DNA of 64,000 nt from an uncultured Roseovarius sp. (GTDB taxonomy: Bacteria; Pseudomonadota; Alphaproteobacteria; Rhodobacterales; Rhodobacteraceae): assembly GCF_947489715.1 (NCBI RefSeq), contig NZ_CANLER010000001.1, positions 310,001-374,000 of the forward strand, in the 5' to 3' direction. The notes under the pieces are model-generated. The model searched no databases. It was not told the DNA's origin and saw only the letters and a program-made list of their open reading frames with translations. This document shows, piece by piece, positions 8,908 to 17,331 of this stretch (position 1 is the stretch's first letter; the number at the start of each line of letters is the position of its first letter). The translations under genes and the position numbers were made by a program.

Positions 8908-10215
8908 TCAGAGAGGGCGGATTTTCAGACGGGTGATGCGGTTGTCTTTCACCTCGACCACCTCGAACCGGAAGCGGTGAAAACTGAACACCTGACCAAC
9001 CACCGGAATGATCTGTGCCTCGTGAATGACAAGGCCCGCAACGGTGTTTGCCTCCTCGTCCGGCAAGGTCCAATCGGTTGCGCGATTAAGGTCGCGGATC
9101 GTCATGGAACCATCGACAAGGTATTGATTATCCGCTGTTAATTCCAACGGAAGGTCTTCATCCTCGTCAAACTCATCGGTAATCTCACCAACGATTTCCT
9201 CAAGAATATCCTCAAGCGTGATCAGCCCTTCCAAGGTGCCATATTCATCCACCACAAGGGCGAAATGGCTTCGCATCCGCAGGAACTGACGCATCTGATC
9301 GTCAAGCGTCGTGGTCTCAGGCACAAAGTAAGGTTTGCGCGCAACGCTGCAAATATCAAAGTTTTCCAACGAGTTAAGCGACGCATTGGGACCAGTGACC
9401 AGCTTGTGCATCGCGCGCAGCAGGTCTTTGGCATGCACCACGCCGATGATGTTGTCGGGGTCGTTCCGGTAGACCGGAAGACGGGTGTGGTTGCTCTTAA
9501 GGCATTGTTTTAAAATGGCTTCCGGCTCGCTCTCCGCGTCAATCATCTCGATCTGAGACCGATGCAGCATGATCTCTTCCACCGCCCGTTCCCCCAGATC
9601 GAGCGCGCCCAGAATCCTGTCACGGTCTTCTTTTTCGACCACCCCTTCGGAATGCCCCAGATACAAGGCCCCAGCAATTTCCTCGCGTACCGCAAGGATA
9701 TGACTGTCCGGATCTGTCTTGACACCAAAAAGGCCAAGCACACCGCGTACCATCCAGCGCACCATAGTCACGATGGGGGAAAAAACCCTTATTACAAACA
9801 CGATAATCGGTGCCGTTCGCGCCGCCGCGGTTTCGGCATTGGTGATTGCATAGGTCTTTGGCAGCACCTCGGCGAAGATCAAAACCAGCAGCGTCATCAC
9901 CAACGTCGCCAGCGCCACACCACTTTCTCCGAACAGTCGCGTGAACATCGCTGTGGCCAAAGATGTCGCCAGGATGTTCACCAGATTGTTGCCCAAAAGG
10001 ACCGATCCGATCAGCCGTTCATTGTCCTCGGTGATCTCCAGCGCCTTCTCTGCACCGCTCGATCCCTTTTCGGCCTGAGACCTGAGCTTGCCCCGTGACG
10101 CAGCCGTAAGCGCGGTTTCGCTGCCCGAAAAGTAGGCCGAGAGCACCAGTAACAAGATAATCGCCACCGCGGTGACCCAAAATGCACCGTCGATCACAGA
10201 TGAAGAAACTTCCAT
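8908..10215 (-). CDS. HlyC/CorC family protein (DUF21-CBS-CorC_HlyC)
   Basis: A 435-residue membrane protein of the CNNM/CorC family, linked to magnesium and cobalt homeostasis. An N-terminal DUF21 domain has four hydrophobic segments and the marker YFSGSETALTAASR near residue 25. Two CBS repeats follow, with VEEIMLHRSQI, TRLPVYRND, DDQMRQFLRMRSHFALVVDEYGT and LEGLITLEDILEEIVGEI. The C-terminal CorC_HlyC domain ends at RITRLKIRPL. I chose ATG at 10215 (MEVSSSVIDGAFW) because it precedes the first membrane segment; the frame stays open for 45 unlike codons upstream. It is divergent from the metallophosphoesterase gene with only 70 bp between them, which must hold both promoters. Confidence 0.9.
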   Translation of the reverse strand: MEVSSSVIDGAFWVTAVAIILLLVLSAYFSGSETALTAASRGKLRSQAEKGSSGAEKALEITEDNERLIGSVLLGNNLVNILATSLATAMFTRLFGESGVALATLVMTLLVLIFAEVLPKTYAITNAETAAARTAPIIVFVIRVFSPIVTMVRWMVRGVLGLFGVKTDPDSHILAVREEIAGALYLGHSEGVVEKEDRDRILGALDLGERAVEEIMLHRSQIEMIDAESEPEAILKQCLKSNHTRLPVYRNDPDNIIGVVHAKDLLRAMHKLVTGPNASLNSLENFDICSVARKPYFVPETTTLDDQMRQFLRMRSHFALVVDEYGTLEGLITLEDILEEIVGEITDEFDEDEDLPLELTADNQYLVDGSMTIRDLNRATDWTLPDEEANTVAGLVIHEAQIIPVVGQVFSFHRFRFEVVEVKDNRITRLKIRPL

Positions 10216-10285
10216 TGCCGCCTTTGTCCTTTTATCCAGTAGGGTTATGGGGTGCAGGAGCACGTCAATCAAGGGATCATCGGCA

Positions 10286-11104
10286 ATGTATTTACGGGAT
10301 TTGGGGCAGTTGGACGGGCCGGTGCTGTTGTTTGGTGGGCCGTATTCCAATTTGCCTGCGATGCGGGCGCTGATCGACCGGGCGCGCTATCATGGCATTG
10401 CTGCGGATCACATGATTTGCACCGGCGATACCGTTGCCTATTGCGGTCAACCCGCTGAAACTGTTTCGGAAATTCGAAAACTGGGCTGCACGGTCGTGGT
10501 GGGGAACTGCGAAAAACAACTGGCGCATGACCAGATGGATTGCGGCTGTGGGTTCGAAGAAGGCAGTAGTTGCGATCTGCTGTCGGCAGCGTGGTATGCC
10601 CATGCCGACGCCGAAATCGGTCGGGATGACCGCGACTGGATGCGGCACCTGCCAGATGTTGTGACCTTCTCTCATGGCGGAAAACGCTGCGCGGTTATTC
10701 ATGGCGGGGTAAGGGATATCAGCCGGTTCATCTGGAAAGTCAGCCCCGAACAGGTTTTCTTAGAGGAAATCAAATATCTTCAAGAGGTTACGGGTCCGAT
10801 CCAGATGGTAATTGCTGGCCATTCGGGTATACCGTTTCAGCGGCGTATTGGGGATGTTGACTGGGTAAATGCCGGTGTTATCGGGATGCCGCCCAATCGT
10901 GGAATGCCTGATACCTGCTACGCATTGATGGCGAATGGTCGGGCGCCAGTTCTACGCCTGGTATATGATCATGCGGCGACGGTCGAGGACATGCGCCAGA
11001 AGGGCCTGACCCAAGGCTATGATACCGCACTGGAAACGGGTTACTGGCCGTCCGAGGACGTCTTGCCATCTAAGTTGCGCCGGTCCGCCTTGGCCAGCGG
11101 GTGA
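10286..11104 (+). CDS. Metallophosphoesterase family protein with altered motif I
   Basis: A 272-residue calcineurin-like phosphoesterase. TGDTVAYCGQP (motif II), GNCE (motif III), IHGG and AGHSG are all visible and spaced as in the family. Motif I normally reads DxHxN, but here it reads GGPYSNLPA, so both the Asp and His metal ligands are missing. It may bind one metal, or act as a regulator or sensor. A CGCGFEEGSSC-like Cys cluster near residue 90 is also notable. ATG at 10286 follows AAGGGA at a 9-nt distance; an upstream in-frame ATG at 10172 lies inside the divergent gene. The 3' end overlaps the convergent xerD gene by 64 bp. Confidence 0.8.
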   Translation: MYLRDLGQLDGPVLLFGGPYSNLPAMRALIDRARYHGIAADHMICTGDTVAYCGQPAETVSEIRKLGCTVVVGNCEKQLAHDQMDCGCGFEEGSSCDLLSAAWYAHADAEIGRDDRDWMRHLPDVVTFSHGGKRCAVIHGGVRDISRFIWKVSPEQVFLEEIKYLQEVTGPIQMVIAGHSGIPFQRRIGDVDWVNAGVIGMPPNRGMPDTCYALMANGRAPVLRLVYDHAATVEDMRQKGLTQGYDTALETGYWPSEDVLPSKLRRSALASG

Positions 11105-12012
11105 TGTTCCAGCACAAGTTCCTTCAACCGTTCCTCCAATACATGGGTATAGATTTCGGTTGTCGCCACATCGGCATGGCCCAATAGCGTCTGAATGGCC
11201 CGAAGATCGGCACCGTTCGCCAGCAGATGCGTGGCAAAGGCATGGCGTAGTGTATGGGGGGTGACCTTGGCGGGTGAAACCCCTGCATAGACAGATAACT
11301 CTTTGATCAGCATATAAAACCTATGCCGCGTCAGATATCCAAGCTTACCGCTGGACGGAAAGAGATAAGGTGATGGGGCGAAACCTTTGGCGCGCGCCGC
11401 GTCCTCGGCCGTATCACGCAGTTCAAGCCATTCGGTCAGCGCCTCGCGGGCAGGCGGAGAAAGGGGTACAAGACGTTCCTTGCCGCCTTTGCCGCGTATC
11501 AGCAACATGCGCGGGTCACCGCGCGCCGCCGCAACCGGAAGCGATACCAACTCGCTTACCCGCATACCAGTGGCATAAAGCAATTCCATCAGGCATGTGT
11601 TACGGCTGCGATCTTTTGCGCTGCGGGCTGATTGACGAGCGGCGTCAAGCAGGCGATCGACCTCTGCTTCGCTCAACGTTTTGGGCAGACGTTGGTCCCG
11701 ACCGGGCCCCTTGATACGGATGGCGGGATTGTCTTCGCGCAGGCGCTCTTCAAAAGCAAATCGATAAAGCTGTTTGATCGCTGACAATCGTCTGGCACGC
11801 GTTGATTTTGCAAGACCTTGGGCATCACACCAGACCAGATATGCCTCGACATCGTTTTGCCCCGCTGCGGCCAGTGAGATCGCCTTGCCCGAAAGCCATG
11901 CGTGGAAATCGGTCAGATCGCGATCATAGGCGGCGATTGTGTTTTGGGCGGCACCAAGTTCGGCTGCCTGAGCTTCGAGAAAACTGCTGATCCAGTGCTG
12001 CTCGGATGACAT
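11041..12012 (-). CDS. xerD: Site-specific tyrosine recombinase XerD
   Basis: A 323-residue tyrosine recombinase that resolves chromosome dimers at dif together with XerC and FtsK. The N-terminal SAM-like core-binding domain spans about 5-90. The catalytic set is complete: Arg151 (GMRVSEL), Lys175 (RGKGGKER), His253 and Arg256 (HTLRHAFATHLL), His279 (LLGHAD) and Tyr288 (EIYTH). Its size and housekeeping setting argue for XerD rather than an integron or phage integrase. It is the last gene of a minus-strand operon, and its ATG overlaps the upstream stop as TGATG. Its last 16 residues lie past the usual HPLA terminus and are encoded where it overlaps the convergent phosphoesterase. Confidence 0.92.
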   Translation of the reverse strand: MSSEQHWISSFLEAQAAELGAAQNTIAAYDRDLTDFHAWLSGKAISLAAAGQNDVEAYLVWCDAQGLAKSTRARRLSAIKQLYRFAFEERLREDNPAIRIKGPGRDQRLPKTLSEAEVDRLLDAARQSARSAKDRSRNTCLMELLYATGMRVSELVSLPVAAARGDPRMLLIRGKGGKERLVPLSPPAREALTEWLELRDTAEDAARAKGFAPSPYLFPSSGKLGYLTRHRFYMLIKELSVYAGVSPAKVTPHTLRHAFATHLLANGADLRAIQTLLGHADVATTEIYTHVLEERLKELVLEHHPLAKADRRNLDGKTSSDGQ

Positions 12013-13535
12013 CAGGATGGCCCGAGGACGAGAAGTTGCAAAGCAGCGCGTCGGGCGGTGTCTTCCAGCCCCAGCGACCGGAGCGTTACCAGCGCGTTGG
12101 TCATGTCGCTCAGACTGCCATTCCGTGCGCTATCCAACTGGTTGGTTGCTGTCAGAATGACCTGTCCGATTTTGCCGGCCTTGATCAAATAGGCTTGTTC
12201 CGGTTTTGGCTGTTCGGTTGAAAACCCTCGGGCAATCGCCCGTTCACGGCTGGTGTTTGCAGGGGCATCATCCGGTGCGCCAGCCGCCAACGCGATCAGG
12301 AATGCTTGTCGGCTATCTGGCGTCTCCAGAATGTCGCCGGCGCTCTCGTATTCATCTGACAATAGATTGACAAAAAACGATATTTCCTGACTTGCCGCCG
12401 GCAATTTCACATCCTTCAGCGCGCTGGCGAAGAGTTGCGCAAAGGCAGTCTGTAGTCCGCGATCACGCATGGCGCGCCAGGCTCTGGGCAGGGTGGCTGC
12501 GATCTGATCGACATCACCTTTCTGCAGGGCGGCATCAAAGGCCTGAACCGCACGGACCCTGTCCCAGACACCACCCGACGCCGCGGGTTTGCGATCTGTG
12601 TAGAGGCCAAGCAGCCGGTTCGCGGGTAGGGCGCCGGTGCGTGTCAGACGTTCAGCGGCTTCGATCTCGGCGCGCCACCCGGCCACCTCGCGCAGGTCCG
12701 CCGTGGCATATATCCGGGGAAGCCGGTTGGTGGGCAAGGGGTTCCCTGCCGCTTCGAAGAGACGGAAGATCAGGGGTGACATGGTTTTAGGCGGGGTGGG
12801 CAGGCTCTCGAACTCGATGGTTTCGGGATCAAGATAGAAGGCCAGTAAGGACGCTTCGACCGGGGATAGTGCATCAAGCCCCACAGCCGTTTCATAGGTC
12901 AGCGCGGCGGTTGGCCAGTCTCCGGCGCGCGCGGTGCAATAAATCCGCGCAGTGTAACTCTGGCTTAGCCCGGGATTTTCCCTCAATACATCGCAGGCAG
13001 CGTTTTCGGTACCGCTGAGCAATGAGACGTCCAGCCATTGGTCAAATAAAACAGGGTTTTGCGGGCCGGCGCGTTCCAACAATGCCCGGGCCGGATCCGC
13101 AGCGCCAAAGTCAATCAGCGTCGCCACTCTTGCCTTGAGAAACGCTGCATCCTTGCCCGCATCGACCGGCGCGTCAGCTTCGGCCAGCAATAGCGTGTAG
13201 TAAAGCGCCTGCAACGCCGGAAGCGGTGTGGGCGCAATATGTGACAGCTCGGTGATCAGATCGTCGGTCGTGCTTGCAGACCACAAACTGGCTGGCAGGC
13301 CGGTCGTCGTTGACGGCAGCAGACCCACCGCATCCGCATTTGCGGTATCGAGCGGCATCACGTCAACTTTGGGCGTGAGGGCGGTTTCGGTTACTGCGGG
13401 TTCACCGGGTTTTGGCTGCGCGATTGGGACTGTGCCCAGTTCATCCAGCCAGTCGATCGCCGACAGCGGGGGTTGCTGCGCCAGCGCAGTTGTTGCCAGA
13501 AATGAGGTCAGGAGCGCGGCTTTAACCGGTTTCAA
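12012..13535 (-). CDS. Secreted hypothetical protein, operon partner of xerD
   Basis: A 507-residue protein I do not recognise. TTG at 13535 gives a clean signal peptide (MKPVKAALLTSFLATTALAQQ) behind AGGA at 8 nt; the frame runs 29 codons further upstream without a better start. The mature part is Ala/Leu-rich and helical, in a pattern suggesting tetratricopeptide-like helical pairs, with a low-complexity Pro/Thr linker near 35-80. It is probably periplasmic. It overlaps the small upstream gene by 14 nt and xerD by TGATG, so the three are probably co-translated. The same order beside aroK is, as I recall, common in Rhodobacteraceae. The function is unknown. Confidence 0.75.
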   Translation of the reverse strand: MKPVKAALLTSFLATTALAQQPPLSAIDWLDELGTVPIAQPKPGEPAVTETALTPKVDVMPLDTANADAVGLLPSTTTGLPASLWSASTTDDLITELSHIAPTPLPALQALYYTLLLAEADAPVDAGKDAAFLKARVATLIDFGAADPARALLERAGPQNPVLFDQWLDVSLLSGTENAACDVLRENPGLSQSYTARIYCTARAGDWPTAALTYETAVGLDALSPVEASLLAFYLDPETIEFESLPTPPKTMSPLIFRLFEAAGNPLPTNRLPRIYATADLREVAGWRAEIEAAERLTRTGALPANRLLGLYTDRKPAASGGVWDRVRAVQAFDAALQKGDVDQIAATLPRAWRAMRDRGLQTAFAQLFASALKDVKLPAASQEISFFVNLLSDEYESAGDILETPDSRQAFLIALAAGAPDDAPANTSRERAIARGFSTEQPKPEQAYLIKAGKIGQVILTATNQLDSARNGSLSDMTNALVTLRSLGLEDTARRAALQLLVLGPS

Positions 13536-13671
13536 GGATAATTTCCTGGCGAATCTCGTCAGTGGGCGGCGTGAAATCCACCCCGAAAAAGGGGCCGATA
13601 TACGCATAGCCGACAAGGCCAATAAAGGCCAGACAAGCCATATAAATCAGCCATTTAAGTAGTCGTATCAT
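13522..13671 (-). CDS. 49-residue single-pass membrane protein
   Basis: A short gene reading MIRLLKWLIYMACLAFIGLV and then GYAYIGPFFGVDFTPPTDEIRQEIILETG. A basic N-terminus leads into one hydrophobic segment of about 20 residues, with an acidic tail expected in the periplasm. Its last 14 nt overlap the start of the secreted hypothetical gene, whose ribosome binding site lies inside it, a typical coupling arrangement. It faces aroK across about 80 bp. The product is unknown; the coupling suggests it acts with the downstream secreted protein. Confidence 0.7.
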   Translation of the reverse strand: MIRLLKWLIYMACLAFIGLVGYAYIGPFFGVDFTPPTDEIRQEIILETG

Positions 13672-13752
13672 TGTCGTTCTGCCCGTTTTTGATCTTCTTT
13701 TGATAAACTTATAACTGGCCTTTCAGGCAAGATCACGTCATTCAAGGGCAAA

Positions 13753-14343
13753 ATGTTCATTTTGGCAGGGGAGCGCCGAGGCGTGGCGGCGGCTGAAAGC
13801 TGGAAATTAAAGAAAACCGTCGTGCTGGTGGGCATGATGGGGGCGGGTAAAACTGCGGTTGGTAAGGCATTGGCAGCACAGCTTAATGTGCCTTTTTTGG
13901 ATTCCGATGCTGAGATCGAATTGGCGGCGAATATGACCATCGCCGAGATTTTCGAGCGCGACGGTGAGGCGTTTTTCAGGGATCGAGAAACCGAAGTGCT
14001 GGATCGCTTGCTGGAAAATGAATGCGGCATCCTCTCGACCGGGGGCGGTGCGTTTCTGGCCGAAAGGAACCGGAAACTGATCACCGACAAGGGTGTTTCG
14101 GTCTGGTTGAACGCTGACCTTTCGCTATTATGGAACAGGGTAAAACATAAAGATACCAGGCCCTTGCTGCGTACACCTAATCCAAAAGAGACGCTGACGG
14201 AAATCTACAATCAGCGCGTGCCGGTCTATGCGATGTCTGATCTGAACGTCGCTGCAAAATCTTATTATACGATAGAAAACATGGCCGGGCAGGTGCTGAA
14301 CGCCCTGACGACGCGGCCGGATGTGTTGGAGAAAGTGGCATGA
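13753..14343 (+). CDS. aroK: Shikimate kinase
   Basis: A 196-residue kinase that phosphorylates shikimate with ATP in the chorismate pathway. Walker A is GMMGAGKTAVGK (about residues 27-38). DSDAEIE is the shikimate and magnesium site, with the conserved Arg in FFRDRETE, the GGGAF Walker B region, and the lid Arg in DTRPLLR. The first 18 residues precede the usual start of the fold, so a later start is possible, but ATG at 13753 has AAGGG upstream. Its stop overlaps the start of aroB (ATGA), the standard aroKB operon. Confidence 0.95.
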   Translation: MFILAGERRGVAAAESWKLKKTVVLVGMMGAGKTAVGKALAAQLNVPFLDSDAEIELAANMTIAEIFERDGEAFFRDRETEVLDRLLENECGILSTGGGAFLAERNRKLITDKGVSVWLNADLSLLWNRVKHKDTRPLLRTPNPKETLTEIYNQRVPVYAMSDLNVAAKSYYTIENMAGQVLNALTTRPDVLEKVA

Positions 14344-15455
14344 CGGAAACGGTTCATGTGGGATTGGGTGACCGGGCCTATGATATCCTGATTGGGACAG
14401 GGCTGCTGACCCGTTCCGGAGAGCTGATTTCGCCGCTTCTGAAGCGCCCGCATGTGGCGGTAATCAGCGACGAAAACGTGGCGCAATTGCATCTGTCAAC
14501 GCTGCGGGAGGGGTTGGAAAAGGCGGGCATTTCCGTGTCGGCCCTGACGCTGCCGCCCGGTGAAACAACCAAGTCCTGGCCCCATTTCGAGCGGGCGGTG
14601 GAATGGCTACTATCGGAAAAGATCGAACGAAATGATGTGGTTATCGCCTTTGGTGGCGGTGTCATTGGCGATCTTGCGGGCTTTGCCGCTGCCGTCATGC
14701 GCCGGGGCGTGCGCTTTGTGCAAATCCCCACCAGCCTGCTGGCGCAGGTCGACAGCTCGGTCGGGGGTAAGACCGGTATCAACGCGCCGCAAGGCAAGAA
14801 CCTGATCGGGGCGTTTCACCAGCCTTCGCTGGTGCTGGCGGATACGGATATTCTGGGCACGTTGACCGAACGGGATTATCTGGCAGGCTATGGCGAGGTC
14901 GTGAAATACGGATTACTGGGAGATTCCGAGTTTTTTCAATGGCTTGAAGAGAACGCTCCCAATGCGGCAGCGGGCGATATGGCGGCACGGATCAGGATCG
15001 TCAAACGCTCGGTCGAGATGAAGGCCGACATCGTTGTCAGGGACGAAAAAGAGAGCGGTGACAGGGCATTACTGAATTTGGGTCATACGTTCTGTCATGC
15101 TTTGGAGGCGGCCACGGGATACTCGGACAGGTTGCTGCATGGCGAGGGCGTGGCCATCGGGTGCGGGCTGGCTTTTGAGCTCTCGGCGCGGATGGGACTG
15201 TGTTCACAGGAGGATCCGAGCCGGGTCCGGGCGCACCTGCGCGATATGAAGATGAAGGTTGATCTATCTGATATTGAAGGAGATTTACCGGATTCCGATG
15301 CGCTGATCGAGCTGATGAAGCAGGACAAGAAGATGATGGGCGGTAAGCTGCATTTCGTGCTGGCACGTGGTATCGGTGAGGCGTTCGTGACCGCCGATGT
15401 GCCGCCAGAGGTGGTGAAATCGGTGCTGGAGGATGCCTTGAGCCAGCGCCGCTGA
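14340..15455 (+). CDS. aroB: 3-dehydroquinate synthase
   Basis: A 371-residue NAD-dependent enzyme that cyclises DAHP to 3-dehydroquinate, the second step of the shikimate pathway. Visible signatures are PPGETTKSW, the nucleotide site GGGVIGDLAGFAAA, PTSLLAQVDSSVGGKTGIN, the metal ligand region GYGEVVKYGLL, and LNLGHTFCHALE with HGEGVAIG carrying the zinc-binding histidines. The length is typical. Translation is coupled to aroK by the ATGA overlap. It is followed by direct repeats rather than a clear terminator. Confidence 0.96.
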   Translation: MTETVHVGLGDRAYDILIGTGLLTRSGELISPLLKRPHVAVISDENVAQLHLSTLREGLEKAGISVSALTLPPGETTKSWPHFERAVEWLLSEKIERNDVVIAFGGGVIGDLAGFAAAVMRRGVRFVQIPTSLLAQVDSSVGGKTGINAPQGKNLIGAFHQPSLVLADTDILGTLTERDYLAGYGEVVKYGLLGDSEFFQWLEENAPNAAAGDMAARIRIVKRSVEMKADIVVRDEKESGDRALLNLGHTFCHALEAATGYSDRLLHGEGVAIGCGLAFELSARMGLCSQEDPSRVRAHLRDMKMKVDLSDIEGDLPDSDALIELMKQDKKMMGGKLHFVLARGIGEAFVTADVPPEVVKSVLEDALSQRR

Positions 15456-15477
15456 GCACCGCCATCAGAGTTGCAAC

Positions 15478-15509
15478 TGTGTAAACTGTGTACGCGGATT
15501 GTGTAAACT
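15478..15509. repeat. Two direct repeats TGTGTAAACT, 22 bp apart
   Basis: Identical 10-mers at 15478-15487 and 15500-15509, two helical turns apart, with a related GTGTACGC between them. They lie just after aroB and facing the 3' end of the lipoprotein gene. They could be a protein binding site; no promoter is evident. Confidence 0.4.
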
Positions 15510-15613
15510 CGGGCGCTTTGGCGTGCGGTGGGGCAGGACAATCGCAATCCCGGCGCGCGGTGGTTTCAGTTTTGCATGACCTTTGATCGCCATACCGGCT
15601 GGTAGGCGGTCCG

Positions 15614-16432
15614 TCAGTCTGGCGCTTTGCGGCGCATCGACACCTGGTCGATTAGATAGCGGTCGGATTGCTGGTTCGGACGCAGGGAGGCGCGCAGCCG
15701 AATGCGCGGGGCCGGGTATTCGTTATTGGGATCCTTCATCAGATACTGAAACGATCCAGTGGCGGTTTCGGTGACAAGTTTTTCACCATCCGGCAAAATC
15801 TCGACTTTGACGGGACCGGACACGCGCATTTCGAATGTCTGGTCCGGGAACATCAGCACCTGAAAGAAATGCGGGATGTTTTCGCTGACCGAACCAACGG
15901 CGATGCCATTATAGATAACATCGAGGTTCTGAATCGACAGGACCAGATGATCATTGGATGTGGCCGAGCTGTAAAAACCGAAATCCACCACGGTGCCGGC
16001 CTGGGCGCGCCCGATCCAGCCGACCGAGAGGTATTCATAATCGTTCAGGAAGTCGGTGCTTTTGAAATGCACCATTTCGCGGTTGATCGTGCTCTGGAAA
16101 GAGGGGCATTCAAGCGGGGCGGTGACGGTTTGCGGATCAAGCGCCAGATAGCGGTTGCTGACAACGGGCATGGTGCCCTGCACCTCAATCGCGCTTTCGG
16201 GGCTCAGCACCGGGCCGGGCTGGGCCGGGCAGATTATCTGGTAGATGTTGTCGCCGTCCACAAGGGCAATTTCATCCCCGGTCGGCTGGCCGGGCGGGGT
16301 GGGATCAGGGACGAACCCGGCGGGTTCACCGCTGAAATTGCTGAAAAAGATGTTTTCCGTGCAGGCGGTAAGCGCAAGGATCAGGGTGATACAGGCCGCG
16401 TGGCGGGCCGGTTTGGGGGTTCGAAATGTCAT
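15614..16432 (-). CDS. Hypothetical lipoprotein
   Basis: A 272-residue protein with a short basic N-terminus, a hydrophobic stretch and a lipobox LTAC at about residues 21-24, so it is probably lipid-anchored in the envelope. A Pro-rich linker (about 38-52) precedes a beta-rich domain with many alternating hydrophobic residues (for example SATSNDHLVLSIQNLDVIYN), compatible with a beta-sandwich. I do not recognise the family. The gene stands alone, 81 bp downstream of the aquaporin gene on the same strand. An inverted repeat lies immediately upstream of its start. Confidence 0.7.
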   Translation of the reverse strand: MTFRTPKPARHAACITLILALTACTENIFFSNFSGEPAGFVPDPTPPGQPTGDEIALVDGDNIYQIICPAQPGPVLSPESAIEVQGTMPVVSNRYLALDPQTVTAPLECPSFQSTINREMVHFKSTDFLNDYEYLSVGWIGRAQAGTVVDFGFYSSATSNDHLVLSIQNLDVIYNGIAVGSVSENIPHFFQVLMFPDQTFEMRVSGPVKVEILPDGEKLVTETATGSFQYLMKDPNNEYPAPRIRLRASLRPNQQSDRYLIDQVSMRRKAPD

Positions 16433-16440
16433 CTTCGGTC

Positions 16441-16466
16441 TATGGGCTTATGAAAATACACCCATA
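16441..16466. promoter_or_regulatory. Inverted repeat upstream of the lipoprotein gene
   Basis: TATGGG (16441-16446) and CCCATA (16461-16466) form a perfect 6-bp inverted repeat with a 14-bp spacer, 8 bp upstream of the lipoprotein start. It could be an operator, or a weak stem in the aquaporin-lipoprotein gap. No T-run is present. Confidence 0.3.
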
Positions 16467-16513
16467 AGTATAGTCGAAAAGAGGAGATTCTCGAAATTCG
16501 GTCGTAAGGCGGG

Positions 16514-17182
16514 TCACTCCCGCGACGGTTTTTGCAGCAGCCAGCCAAAGAGCAGAACAGCGAGCACAGAGCCTATGATCTGCGCCACGATGAAGCCCGG
16601 CACGTCACCGGGGCGGATGCCTGCAAACGTGTCGCTGATGGCGCGGCCGATCGCGACGGCGGGGTTGGCAAAGGACGTGGACGCGGTGAACCAGTAGGCG
16701 GCGGTGATATAGAGGCCGACAAGCCACGGCACCGCCTCGGCGCGGAAGCGGACACCGGCAAGGATGGTACCGACGAGGCCAAAGGTTGCCACGATTTCGG
16801 CGATCCATTGCGGGCCGCCGGTGCGCGCGGTCTGGGAAATCTGGATCAGGTCAAGGTTGAACATGGCATGGGCGATGACGCTGCCCGCAAGCCCGCCCGC
16901 GATCTGGGCCAGCATGTAGGGGGCGACTTCGGTCACCGGGGCCTCGCGCCGCAGGGCGAAGGCGAGAGTTACCGCCGGGTTGAAATGTGCGCCCGAAATC
17001 GGCCCCAGGATGGTGATTAGCACCACGAGGATCGCGCCCGTGGGCAGGGTATTGCCCAGAAGCGCCAGCGCCACATCATCGGTCAGTTGGTCGGCCATGA
17101 TGCCGGAGCCGACCACGGTGGCGACCAGCAGGGCGGTGCCGAGTGCTTCGGCGGTCAGGCGGCGGGGCAGGGTGTAGATCAT
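16514..17182 (-). CDS. MIP/aquaporin family channel
   Basis: A 222-residue channel with six hydrophobic segments and the two half-helix signatures of the major intrinsic protein family: HFNPAVT (NPA at about 68-70) and FANPAVAIGR (NPA at about 173-175, with the selectivity Arg at 180). Both NPA motifs are intact. Family members conduct water, glycerol or neutral metalloid acids. In alphaproteobacteria a similar subgroup (AqpS) sits in arsenic operons, but no arsenic gene is near, so the substrate is open. The gene is divergent from the first beta-solenoid gene with 149 bp between them. Confidence 0.9.
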   Translation of the reverse strand: MIYTLPRRLTAEALGTALLVATVVGSGIMADQLTDDVALALLGNTLPTGAILVVLITILGPISGAHFNPAVTLAFALRREAPVTEVAPYMLAQIAGGLAGSVIAHAMFNLDLIQISQTARTGGPQWIAEIVATFGLVGTILAGVRFRAEAVPWLVGLYITAAYWFTASTSFANPAVAIGRAISDTFAGIRPGDVPGFIVAQIIGSVLAVLLFGWLLQKPSRE

Positions 17183-17331
17183 TCCGGGCGTCTCTTGTGA
17201 TTGTCGCGTTGCCTGCGTTGGTGTCGTCTTAATCGATGCAGGTCAATAACCGGTCGGCGTTTTCCGGGTTTTTGTCACATGGGTTTTACATGGTCGCCTT
17301 ACGGTCGGGGCAGATGAAGCCGTGAGGAACG

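Noticed and set aside
11041..11104. A sequencing error making xerD and the phosphoesterase overlap by 64 bp
   Set aside because: Both frames are intact to their stops and the extra xerD tail is short; a true convergent overlap is simpler.
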